Part shown: in pieces, positions 30,591-40,775 of the stretch | Numbering within the stretch: position 1 is the first letter of the stretch | How the letters are laid out: the number at the start of each line of letters is the position of its first letter | Origin: Phaeosaccion multiseriatum | Lineage: Eukaryota; Ochrophyta, other classes | Direction of reading: 5' to 3' | Assembly: GCA_965112735.1 (NCBI GenBank) | Contig: OZ218954.1 | Location: forward strand, 1,302,001-1,366,000 | DNA: 64,000 nt | Translations under genes and position numbers: made by a program | Notes under the pieces: generated by a model | What the model was told of the DNA's origin: nothing | Seen by the model: the letters and a program-made list of their open reading frames with translations, nothing else | Databases searched by the model: none

Positions 30591-31495
30591 CAGTGTAGAG
30601 TCCGGAACCTCTGGCCGGGTATGTTCATCTTCCCCTAACGCCGCTCAGCGCTGGAGGCGGTGCCAGCTCGAGGTGCTCTCCTCCGCTGAGGTGGATCAAG
30701 CCAAGCTCAAACTAGGCGCCGTCGGAGCAGCAGCAGCAGGGCTACCGTTTCATCAGGTTCGAGCCTGTCGAAAGCGCCCTGCATTGTCTCCTCTCTCTCC
30801 CAGCAGCACTTCCTTCGTCCTTTCTCATGGTGTGTGAGAGAGGAGTTGCTACTGTAAGCCCCTCTCCACCCCCTTGATGCGGGTCTTGGCCTCTCACTCA
30901 CCCCATGTGCAACCCTCCCCCTTTTCGCCCCTCCCTGTCTGCTGCCGGCATACAGGCCCGAGTCCTTCTGGGCAGCGGAAGGAAGCACCAGATCCGTGCA
31001 CAGCTCGCCGCCGCCCATCGGCCCCTTCTGCTGGACACGCTCTACTCTCCGATGGCGGGGGTCACTCTGGACCGCTTCTCTGGCGCTTCCTCCCCCGCTG
31101 TGAGGCCATTGGCATCAACGGAAGTAGGAGGGAAAGCACGAGCAGGAGAAGCAGCAAGAGGAGAGACAGAGGAAGGAAGAAGAATAGCGATATCAGCACC
31201 GAGGCGAGGAGAAGGCAGAGGGGAGGCAGGAGGAGGAAGAGGAGGAGAGGGAACACCAGCACCAGAGGCGACACAGCAATCTTTGGCGGAGACTTTGGCG
31301 CTCTGCTGCCCGCCCCGAGGCCCAATCGGTCTGCACGCTGCCCTTCTCACTCTGCCAGGCAACGCGTTTACAGGCTGCAGGGCTCTTGCTTCCGCCCCCG
31401 CGGCGCGACAGATGGCAGCCTACGCTCCGGCCTCCGCTGCAGGGACAGAAGGGGTTACCTTTCGAGCCGGCCCCCCTTGGTGGGCCGCCGAGTGA
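28817..31495 (+). CDS. RluA-family pseudouridine synthase, probably plastid-targeted
   Basis: Isomerises uridine to pseudouridine in RNA. Exons: 28817-28952, 29048-29529, 29692-29887, 30069-30236, 30470-30756, 30956-31495; all phases agree, about 602 residues. The catalytic motif HRLDTCTSG is present (Asp is the nucleophile), as are VVDKPPAVPVQPH and the late family motif GSGRKHQIRAQL. The N-terminus is a hydrophobic signal-like stretch ([19 protein letters not shown]) followed by TPNAFSLSLHK, an Asn-Ala-Phe site like stramenopile plastid presequences. A poly-Ser/Asn insertion near residue 350 comes from (AGC)n. A Glu/Arg/Ala-rich insertion follows the last conserved motif. An earlier in-frame ATG at 28736 is possible, but it would put 27 residues before the signal. 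Targeting is inference; the family call is firm. Confidence 0.85.
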
Positions 31496-31802
31496 GTCAT
31501 CGCCCCTCCTTCGCTTCTTCCCCCCTTATGCGCGCTTTGATCGTACCGGTCCTGTCTTTATACTGAGGGGTTTTGTGAGGACGTGACTGCGCGGAAACCG
31601 CTGATTCGCCGTCTCGTCCATGAGCGACGAAGGGGGAGCATATGGGCAGGCGCGTGGTGTGGGGCCGCGCCCCCTCTCGTCCGATCTCGAGGCCCTCTGT
31701 CTGCGCTGGCTGGCAAGCAGTGGCGGGGCAGAGGCTGGACAGGGAAGCGACGAATGAGGCCCAGGCAGCACCAGTGTGTGTGTGTGATGAAGATAAGAGA
31801 GT

Positions 31803-31900
31803 TTTGGGCAGCGGAAGGAAGCACCAGATCCGTGCACAGCTCGGCGCCTGCTGCTGGACACGCTCTACTCTCCGATGGCGGGTATCACTCTGGGCCGGCC
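31803..31900 (+). pseudogene. Truncated duplicate of the pseudouridine synthase last exon
   Basis: From about 31805 the sequence repeats the start of the last exon of the synthase (30965 onward), including the codons for SGRKHQIRAQL, then loses about 15 bases, rejoins at the LLDTLYSPMAG codons, and diverges. The deletion keeps frame here, but there is no start, no acceptor and no other exon, so it is a fragment and not a gene. Confidence 0.85.
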
Positions 31901-32010
31901 TCGCCGCGACTGCCACCCACAGGAGGCAAGACAACCGTCTGCGCACTGCTGAGCACGGGGGGCTGTCCGACGGTAAGGCCGGGGATGGGATAGCTTGTCA
32001 AGCGCTTTGT

Positions 32011-32516
32011 GTAAGAGAGATAACTGGGTGAACGGACAGCTAATCGGTTTTGCTGCTAACTCTGAAGAATACAGGTTGTTTGAGGTTCCGATGGCTTTAT
32101 TGTGCCTCCCTTACCTATGGCTACTCTGGACGCTGAGCAGAAATTCACACGCACCTCTGGAAAGTGGAAAAAGGGGGGGGGGGGGGCGAGGGGGGGCCAA
32201 TTTTCCCAGCGGACAGACACCCAATTCCCTTACGTGCCGTACTTATGTAAGGATGTGACGTACTTACGTAAGTATGCGACGCACTTACGTAAGTTTCTAA
32301 AAGTAATATCTTTTTCAAATTTCTTTTTCTGATCCCTTAGTAACTTACTCCCGACTTCTAAAGGTGGCAATGTGTTCGTAAGAGGCAGGGCCAAGACAGG
32401 GAGGCAAGTACGGCGCCAGTAGTGGCTAAAGAAGAAAAAAGGGGGGGGGGGGGGGTAGGGGGGGTAGGCCCTGTCCGCAAAACGGGTGTGTCCGCCCACC
32501 CAGTTATCTCTCTTAC
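32011..32516. mobile_element. MITE-like element with 20-bp terminal inverted repeats
   Basis: Left end GTAAGAGAGATAACTGGGTG (32011-32030) is the exact reverse complement of 32497-32516, and similarity extends inward past two mismatches (CGGACA). The 506-base interior has no coding capacity, two poly-G tracts and repeated ACTTACGTAAG palindromes. I could not find a clear target-site duplication. Confidence 0.65.
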
Positions 32517-32885
32517 GGAGGTTGCAATACAGCCTCCCTACCTGGTCCCTGGACCAACAGGATTCCAAGTCCTGCTGGAGCCTCACTGAGGAGTCTGCTG
32601 CCATCTTTTGAACGCCTTCCCACCATTCATATCCGACCCCCCCCTCTCTGGTACCAGCTGGGGCGACAAGTCGTACGGACGGGACAGGTACGCAGCGAGA
32701 CAAGTGCCGAGACAAGGCCTCTCAAGCCGCTGTAGAGCATTCACTTTGGTTACTCAATATGGTTATTATTTTTATATATATATATATACTTCGAAAAAGG
32801 ACTGAAGGAGAAGCGTCGGATGTGCGCCTTGCCTGTATCGAATCGTTCTTGAGTGTTGTGTGTGGCGAACCGCGGCGCACAAAAG

Positions 32886-32992
32886 ACCGCCTTATACTCA
32901 GTAAGCAAAACAAACGCTTTCTCTCGGGCGGCTGTTGGTGTTGTTGCGCGGGAGAGAAAGCGTGTTGTTTTGCTTACTGCGTGTAAGGTGGT
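32886..32992. repeat. About 40-bp imperfect hairpin
   Basis: The arm 32886-32925 pairs with 32952-32992 with a few mismatches and one bulge. The best part is AGTAAGCAAAACAA and CGCTTTCTCTC against their reverse complements. The loop is about 26 bases. It could be a small-RNA precursor or a foldback element. Confidence 0.75.
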
Positions 32993-33183
32993 GCAGACGC
33001 AGAACATTGAGACGCAGCCAAGGGAGCCAGCGCTTCTCACACTCACTCGCAGTCACTCACAGCCACGCGAGTGAGAGAGAGAGGCGCCACCGAGAAGCTT
33101 TCTGCACTCACTCACATTCACTCCCAGTCACTCATAGATGAGCGACAGAGGCGCCAGTGAGTGGGAGGGAAAGGCCCACTCAC

Positions 33184-33296
33184 TCAGGCCTTCCCGCGAC
33201 TCGGGCGTGCTCGGTTCGCCCCCCCCAACAGCACGTGAAGCCAGGGGGCAGTGCGAGGCGCAAGGTGTTCCGCTGGCTCTACGTCTGCCTCCAGAT

Positions 33297-33331
<35 letters not shown>

Positions 33332-34122
33332 TTCTTCCTCCCAGCAGCGGGGGTGGGTGACGGGAGAGCAGCTCCCAGGGTCTCCTCCGCAGTCCTCTTT
33401 CTCGGTCCCTTCCTCTCCCCCCCTGCTGTTGCTGCCGCTGTTGGTGCTGCTTTTCTTGCCTTGGCAGATTTTGGTGCGGCTGGTAGCCCGCCCTCCTTCT
33501 CCCTGGCTGGTCTCTTTCGCCCTTCTCCACGTGCTGCCTCGGAAGAGGAGCTGAGCGACCGGCTCACGCCCCCTCCAGCCCCACTGGCCCTCTTGCGGCG
33601 TTGGTCATTGGTGGGTGGGCGTGTCTTGGCACCACCACGGTCGTCGACTGCGGGCTTTCGCTTCACCTGCTGCTGCTGCTGCTGCTGCTGCTGCTCACCG
33701 GCAGCGCCCGGGGCCAAGACGTTCCAGTGCGACTTACACATCTGCTCCTTAACGGAGAACTTCATGCACCCCTCCACACGGCACCTCTTGTGAGACACAT
33801 TGGCCCCATGGCTGATGCACACTCCTCCTCTCACGGCACCATTGGGGCAGCCATCCACACTGCAACGCTTCACGAAAATCTTGTGCGCGGAGCAAAATCG
33901 TTTAATGGCCTTTTTGGTGCACCCCTCTACGCTGCACTGCTTCGGACCGTTCGGGGCAGCTCCCCCTTCTCCCCCTCCTTTGACTGCCAGCTTCGAGGTC
34001 CCCTTGACGCTGCTTTGTTTCTTGACTGCCCCTTCTGCTGATCCTGCTTTCCTCTGCTGTATCGCGTGCAATTGGGAGAGCAGCTCCAGCTCCTCCTCCA
34101 ACTTCTTCCTCATCCGCACCAT
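33184..34122 (-). CDS. WRKY19-like zinc-finger protein
   Basis: Single-exon gene of 312 residues, likely nuclear. From about residue 60 it has three tandem Cys/His units of the type C-x4-C-x(6-10)-C-x2-H: CSVEGCTKKAIKRFCSAH, CSVDGCPNGAVRGGVCISH and CRVEGCMKFSVKEQMCKSH. These match the WRKY19-like zinc fingers common in stramenopiles. The second half is Lys/Arg/Ala-rich with poly-Gln, typical of a disordered basic tail. The start ATG is the first in frame; an N-terminal helix (LEEELELLSQLHAIQQRK) precedes the fingers. DNA or protein target is unknown. Confidence 0.8.
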
Positions 34123-34309
34123 CTTTGATCAGGCAGCAGGGGACAAGAGGAGGCGGGGGGGCAAAGTAATAAGCTGCCGTGGATTAAAAGGAGGAAGGAA
34201 GAGAGAAAAGGGAGAAATGTGGAAGCATACAGGTATGCAAACTATTATGTCAACAGAACCTTTGTCTCTTTTATCCTTTCTCTCCCTTGCTCTCTCTCTT
34301 CTCTGCACG

Positions 34310-37300
34310 ATGTCGGGCCTTATGTTGGGGGAAGAGCTATTGGAAGGGCGGCTGGTCCGGGCTCTTGAGCGAAAGAGCGGCCCGGAGCTGAGGTCCATCA
34401 TCCGTGAGTCGGAAGGCATTCCAGGTGAGCAATTTTTTTCCCTCCGGCGAGTCGAGGCTGGAGAAGATGAATCGTCGTAAGTGTGCTGTGACGGGCGTCC
34501 GTCCCTCCGCATTCTTTAAGGCCTCCGTGCTCTTTCACCCGTCCTTTGACCTCGGCACCTACCGTCCCTCGCTTTCACTTCTCCCTTGCTTGGCTGGCTT
34601 GCTTGCTTCTGATGGCTGGGCATGTTGGTCTTCGCATGTCTCCGTCGACTGGCCTCTGCTCGGCCATCTGAACCGCTGGGCTCTGCTCGGACCACGCGAC
34701 ACCGCAGGCGCCGCGGTGGCCAGGATAAGGAAGAAGGCCAAGAAGCACCTCGCCAAAATAGAGGAAGTTGAGGCGGCGGAGCGTCGGCAGAAGGCCAAGG
34801 AGAGAGCCATCCAGGAGAGAGGGGAGAGAGAGGCGGCAGCAGTACGTCAACGCGATGCAGAGGACCTGGCGCTGGCGAACACTTCGAGTGAGGCGGAGAA
34901 GAAGGTCCCGCATCCCCACAGCGCGGCGGCGGGGCCTGTGGGCAAGAAGAATAGCGCCAAGCACGCCGACCCTAACGCCAGCAAGGAGGTGAGTTCGTCC
35001 CTGCGTGTGTACTGCAAGTCGCTCTCTACTTGGGAAGCCTTTGTCGTCGTCACCTGAAGCTGCACATAGTGTACCTAGGGAGGGCCTTGGCTGCCCAGCA
35101 GCGGGTGTCGCTCGTGCGCGGGCGGGCGTTACGCCGGAGTGTGATCCTCGTTAGGAGCAGTCCTGCGTTATCGACCTCCAGTTGACCTGTTCCTCCTCTC
35201 CTCCTCCTCTCCTTCTGCTGACTGTCCGTTGCGGCAAATGCATTTTTTTTCTGTGTGGTTCATCGGGTGGGCCTGATTGATATAGTTTGTCGTACAAAGT
35301 AAGCCGTCGCACCTCAAGGGGAGGCCCTCGGGCAAGGTATTGCCCATCCAGCGAGATGTTGTCGGCTGGATTCTCGGACCGAGGGGACGTGAGCTCGCCA
35401 ACATCAAGGCAGCCACAGACACAGAGCTGTGGCTGGACCAGAGAGGCCCATGCACCAAGCCCTGCAAGCTCCACTTCTATGGGTCGGCACATGAGGTACG
35501 TACTCATACTCAACCTTTGAAGCAGTTGACGTCGGTCAGACTTTCTCTCGACTCGCCGAGGGCGTCGCTTGCTTGATGGTCGTGTCTGGCCTTGTGGTGG
35601 CTCGTAGGCTGGCAATGCAAGCATGTACATGGCGTTGGTGCTATGCTTGCTCCTGCTTGAGCGAGAACTTCATCGCCTTATCCGTGACGACATCCACACC
35701 TATATGTCTTGTCGCGTCTGCGCTTGAGGTGCTTGCCGCGGATCCCAGGGTGGGAATGAGAGCGCTTGCTTCCTGGGCTTCTCTCCCTCTCTTCCTCCCT
35801 CCCTCCCTCCCTCCCTCCCTCCCTCCCTCTCCCTTCGCTTCTCTCGCTCTTCTGACAAGTCCTTGAGTCGCTCGCAGCCTGCTGCGACCGAGTCACTCAC
35901 CACACCCACACTCACCTCCACACGCACACACACATACACACACAATACACATTATATATACATAACACCCACACACGAACATGCGTACAATCACCCTCCA
36001 CCCCAGGTCCGCCAAGCAGAGATGCTCATCGACGATAAGATCCGCAACGCCCCCGTCAATCTCGCGAGAGCCGCTGCTGCAGCAGCCCGCGGGGAAGGCT
36101 TCGAGCCCCTCTCCTTGACGCAGGCTGAGCCAAGCAGGCAGCTCAACCTCACAAGGAAGCAGACTGAGCAGTTCGTGCCGGCGGAGACGATGGAGGGGAC
36201 CGAACGGACTGAGCGATGTGAGCAGGCTGGACAGGTTGTGGAGGAGTGCGATGGAAGCCCCGTGGAGGAGAACAGCGGCTACGGTGACGACGGCCAGAGA
36301 GGGGCAAGGAGAGGAGGGCGCTGTGCGACGCCTGCTACGCCGTGTTCACCCTCCCACGGGGGTGGAGGGGGAGGGAAAGGGGGACGGGGAAGGAGGAAAG
36401 TTCGCTTCGCGACTCTGCCAGATGGAGGCACGGTGTGCTACATAAGGTGTCCGGAACACCTCATCGGTGGGTACAAGAAGGGGCGGACCCAAGCATGCTC
36501 GTTGTCCCTTTCCTTTCCTTTTGCTGTTGCTGTTGCTTTGCTTTGCTTTGCTTTGCTTTGCTTTGCTTTCGCATCCATTGCGTGGCTTTGCGCTTCTTTC
36601 TCTTTGTTTTGGTGCGAGAAAATGTATGTTCTGGCGGGGCTGATGTGTGTATTCGTCGCTCTCTCTGCTGATGAATCGGGCGGGGAGGTGACAGACTGGT
36701 GGCAAAAGGAAACCGAACCAAGCACATGCACATGCTCTGTTCCCACCCGTCCCCACCGTATCTGAAGCGACGATGCGTACTTCTCTCCTCGACGTCTTGT
36801 CCGGCCCTCTACGACCACCACCGCGCCCACACGCGCACGCACGCACTCCCGCACTCACGCACACACACAGGCTACCTGATCGGAGCCAGGGGTATGTACC
36901 AGAAGAAGATTGCGAAGCAGAGTGGAGGGGCGAACATCTGGACGATGCCACACGTGCCCAACCCGGCAGACGAGACGACCGTCGTTATCCGAGGGCCCAG
37001 CTGGGACGTTGTGGAGCGGGCGAAGGACTTGACGGTTGCGCATCTCACAAAGCGGACGGGTCCCGAGTACTTTGGGACGGGCGGCGGTGGTGCTACTGCT
37101 GCTACTGCTGCTACTGGCGGTAGTGGTGGTGGTGGTGGTGGTGGTGGTGGTGGTGGTGGTACGGCGGCGGGCCAACAGGAGGGCCCGGAGAGAGAGGGGA
37201 AGAAGCGGGGGCCAATCACAGCAGGCACAACCACCCCGCCTGAGGAGGAGGAGGAGGAGGGTAGGAGGAGCAGAGGAGGAGGCGAGGAGAGTGGAGGACG

Positions 37301-39261
37301 AGGGAGACAAGGTGGAGGTGAACGCGGTGGAGGAGGAGTATGGGGAGCCGCTGCCGGACTGAGTTGTCGTCAGCTGGAGGCGGAATTCGACCAACAACAG
37401 TACGACCCAGAAGATGAAGCGGAGTACCGCCCTCCAGACGATGAAGCCTCACTGAAAGAGGCAAGTCGAGTATCGGGTGTTGTGTGTCCTATCGGTGAAG
37501 GACGGGCCGAGTACGGCGCCCGTCGAGACGGTGTCTCTTTTATCATCTCCTCCTCTCCCTTTTGTTGTTTCTCTATCGGCCTCCCTCTTGCCCTTACTGT
37601 ATCCCTCTTCGCTCTCTAACATCCCCTCCCCGCTCCTGACCATCGCCCACCCCTGCTCTTTTATCTTCTCCTCTTCTCTCATGTCCTGTCCTCTCTACGT
37701 ACGTGCATGCCAGGAGTCGCCGCCACCGCAGCCGCACCAGCACCGACAGCACCCGCACCGGCAGCACCAGCACCGACAGCACCAGCAGCGGCAGTATCAG
37801 GATATGAAGGCATGGCCAAATGACTCAGACAGCCTCTTCGGCGGCGGAGACGGACTCTACAGATCTGGCCTCAGCGGTGTGCTGGAGTGCCGCGTGTGCT
37901 TCGATGACCTTGCGACCCAACCCGGGGGATCCCCTGGCCTTCACCGGGCCTTTGTAACGGCTCCGTGTGGTCACGTAGTGACTTGCCGCGACTGCGCTCA
38001 CGTCATTGTCGGCAAAGAGTGCCTCGCTTGCCACGCGTACGTCGCCTCCTGTCAGCCCTTACTACACATGCCAACCGCACCCGCTCCACCCGCCACACCC
38101 ACCACACCACCACCAGCGGCAGCAGCCGCCTCGGTAGCATCACCACCACCATCACCGTCGCCATCAGCTGGTGATACAGTGGCCCATGCTTCGTCTCCTC
38201 GGCGGGTTACTGCTGCTGGTGGTGGTGACTCGACGTCGCCCAAGTGGCCGAAGCTGGCGGCTTTGCTGCGAAGCATTAACTGCGAGGCGTGGGTCAGCAC
38301 GTTCGAGGTGCGTTGCTTATTCTTCTTCTTTCCTCGCTCGCCCATGGAGGGCTCCTATTACTCGTGTGAACCAGCTTCGCCACACTGCTGACTGCTCCAC
38401 GATGCGTCTCGTTCTTCCGCTCACTCCGTTACCTCACCACCCTCTCCCTCCTCTGCTCCTCCTTCTCCTCCTTCTCCTCCTCCTCCTCCTCCGCCGCCGC
38501 CGCTCCTTCTCCTGCCTCCCTCTCCGCAGGAGAATGGCGTCGAGGACTTTGAGATTGCCAAGGCCTTGACCGATGCCGACTTTGCCGAGCTCGGTATACG
38601 CAAAGGACCGAGAATGCGCATCATCAAAGCTCTCGAGGTGGGCAAGCAACACACCACTGTGGCGTGTGAGGAGGCAGGCAGGAGGGAAGCATAGGACTGA
38701 CGCAAACACAGTCACACAGTCAGCCCGTGCTGCTGCTGCGCTCTCACTTGCTTTGATGGTGTTGCGGTGCTTCCTTCCCTTCAAGCTACTTGCTGTCCCT
38801 CCCTCCTCTCTTCTCTAGGTCTTCCACTCTCTCTCGCTCCTCCTCCCCCGAGGGGGGGTCCTGCTGCCTTCCCCATCATCACGTTGTCGACTCGATTGCC
38901 CCCCCGACCCCCCCGCTCCCCTTCTCTTTGTCCCTTTCACGCACAGCCAGCCACTCCTTGCGATTCCCCCACCTATCCAACCCTTACCTAACCACCCACC
39001 TCACCATCTACTGCCCAAACTAAACAGGAGCGAGACACGAGCGGTGCTCTCCTGGATCAACCCCCCACCGACGAGCCGACGGGAGAGTGCATTTACTGCT
39101 ACGATGAGCTGGAGCCGGGAGGGGGATGGGTGGCGGAGCCTTGCGGTCACCTCCTGGCGTGTGAGAAATGTGCGCCGAGCGTGGTCAATAGGCCTTGCCC
39201 GACGTGTAGGAAGCATGTAGAGGAGTGTCAGCCGTTACAGCCGCAGCGGCAGTGGCATTAG
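34310..39261 (+). CDS. KH-KH-RING-SAM-RING protein (MEX-3-like)
   Basis: Predicted RNA-binding ubiquitin ligase. Exons: 34310-34424, 34708-34988, 35286-35495, 36007-36466, 36871-37460, 37714-38307, 38530-38637, 39028-39261; total 2592 bases in phase, about 863 residues. After a Lys/Glu helix the first KH reads VVGWILGPRGRELANIKAAT; the second is YLIGARGMYQKKIAKQSGG ending HLTKRTG. A first C3HC4 RING starts CRVCFDDL and continues APCGHVVTCRDC then CLAC. A SAM domain spans an intron (LLRSINCEAWVSTFE then ENGVEDFEIAKALTDADFAE). A second C3HC4 RING starts CIYCYDEL, continues EPCGHLLACEKC, CPTC. The junction 37460/37714 needs a GC-AG intron (GAG then GCAAGT). MEX-3 has KH-KH-RING; the extra SAM and RING are unusual. 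Confidence 0.82.
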
Positions 39262-39312
39262 CTAGCTAGGAGGAGCGTCAGCCGTTAGCTACAGCCGCAG
39301 CGGCAGTGGCAC
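39217..39312 (+). repeat. Imperfect tandem duplication across the stop codon
   Basis: The last about 42 bases of the final exon, GAGGAGTGTCAGCCGTTACA and onward through the stop, are repeated from about 39271 with a four-base insertion. The second copy lies in the 3' UTR. Confidence 0.85.
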
Positions 39313-40125
39313 CTCCCTCTCTCCCTCCCTCCCTCCCTCGCTCCCTCCCTCCTTCCTTCGCTCCCGTTAGCTAATAGAGGATTAGTGCAGGCTTGTATGT
39401 ATTGTAATTTGCACAAGCACGGCGCGTGGGTTTGTGGGCTGCTGAGAAGTTCGTTACAGTACGTGGCTTTACCTACTTTCGTGCTAGCGACTCGCTCGCT
39501 CCTCGAGGCTGCACCCGGCGCGAGAGTCGGCCCCTGACATGGTTCTGAGGCACCCTGGTTCCTGGCCGGCGCCAGCCGGCCTGGTTATTTTTCCTGGTTC
39601 TGGGCTGGCCTTTCTCAGAACCAGCCATGTCAGGGGCCGACGAGAGAGGAGTGAGCAAGTGAGTGCCAGGCTGTCGGATGCAACCCGTTTTTGCAGCGAA
39701 GACCAGCGTGTCTACTGGCTGGGGCGGATCAAGAGAGAGGGTGGTGGTGGTGGTGGTGGGGGGGGGGGGGTGCGAAGGGGAGAAGGGGCAATATCGAGGT
39801 GATCGACATCACCTTCATTAACTTCTTTTCCTCCCTTCCTTATATCAGCTTCAATTTTGTAATCACCAGACCGATGGAATGGGAGGGAGGGGCGGAGAGA
39901 GGGAGGAGGCGGGGGGGCACGAGCTTCTTTGTTTGGCGCAGTTCGCGTGGAGAAGGATCTCACAAAGAGCCGTGTCAAATGTCGATGTCGAAAATCAGTG
40001 AGCTGAAACTCAAACTGCACCATCGCCCCCCGAGAGGACGAGAAGATGCATCAATCAATTCCCTTTTCTCCCCAGTGCCCGCACGCAGTGTAAGAGAGAG
40101 TAGGTGGAGAGGATCTTAAGCAACA
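39262..40125. other. Intergenic region with foldback element
   Basis: About 860 bases between two plus-strand genes. It holds the end of the tandem duplication, (CTCC)n near 39311-39360, the foldback at 39526-39641, a poly-G run near 39758-39770, and otherwise unremarkable sequence. No gene is visible. Confidence 0.6.
39526..39641. repeat. 116-bp foldback element
   Basis: The left arm GTCGGCCCCTGACATGG plus TTCTGA (39526-39548) pairs with 39615-39641, with a four-base bulge. The centre adds a GC-rich palindrome near 39570. Such nested foldbacks are typical of small non-autonomous elements or structured RNA. No target duplication is clear. Confidence 0.75.
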
Positions 40126-40705
40126 ATGATGGGCCGCCTGTTTGGAAAGAAGGTGAGCTTTTTTTTTCTCCTTCCCCCCACTCCCTCTCTCTCTTCCCCA
40201 TTTCCCCAAGCTCTTCTTTTGCTCCCCTCTGCCCCTTGCCTCGTCTTGTCTCCGTATGGTGCTTCGCAGCCCTTCCTTCGGCTCAAAAAATCATCTCATG
40301 ATATCTTCCCATCTATCCCTCCCGCCTCCTCGCTGCCTTCGTGCTTTCTCTGACCAATGTCGTGCAACACGAAGGTGGACCCAGCAGAGCAGGCAAAGGA
40401 ATGGAAGAGAAAAGTCCGGGGTGAAGTCAGAGGTCTGGATAGAAGTATCCAGAAATTAGAGAGGGAGGAAGGCAAGGTTGTCAAGGAAATTAAACAGCTC
40501 GCCAAGCAGGTGAGCCAAGAGCAGATGTTAGGACCTTTCCACAAAGCCTTGCAGCCAGCAGCAGCAGCGACAGGAGCGGCAGGAGCAGGCCAGTGGGGCC
40601 TTACTTTAACCACCTAACCCTACCTACACATATCTCTGCTCTCTTGCTCTTCTCTCTCTCTCTGTCTCTCTCTCTCTCTCTCTGTCTGTCTCTGTCTGTC
40701 TCTCT

Positions 40706-40775
<70 letters not shown>

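Larger units (their letters stand above)
31496..33183. other. Intergenic region rich in duplicated and foldback sequence
   Basis: About 1.7 kb between the pseudouridine synthase stop and the end of the zinc-finger gene. It contains a partial copy of the synthase last exon, a MITE-like element, an imperfect hairpin and a stretch of (CTCA)-like repeats near 33040-33185. No intact gene is seen. Confidence 0.7.

Noticed and set aside
30505-30837. Separate Ser/Asn-rich gene
   Set aside because: It is an exon of the pseudouridine synthase with an (AGC)n insertion; phase fits both neighbours.
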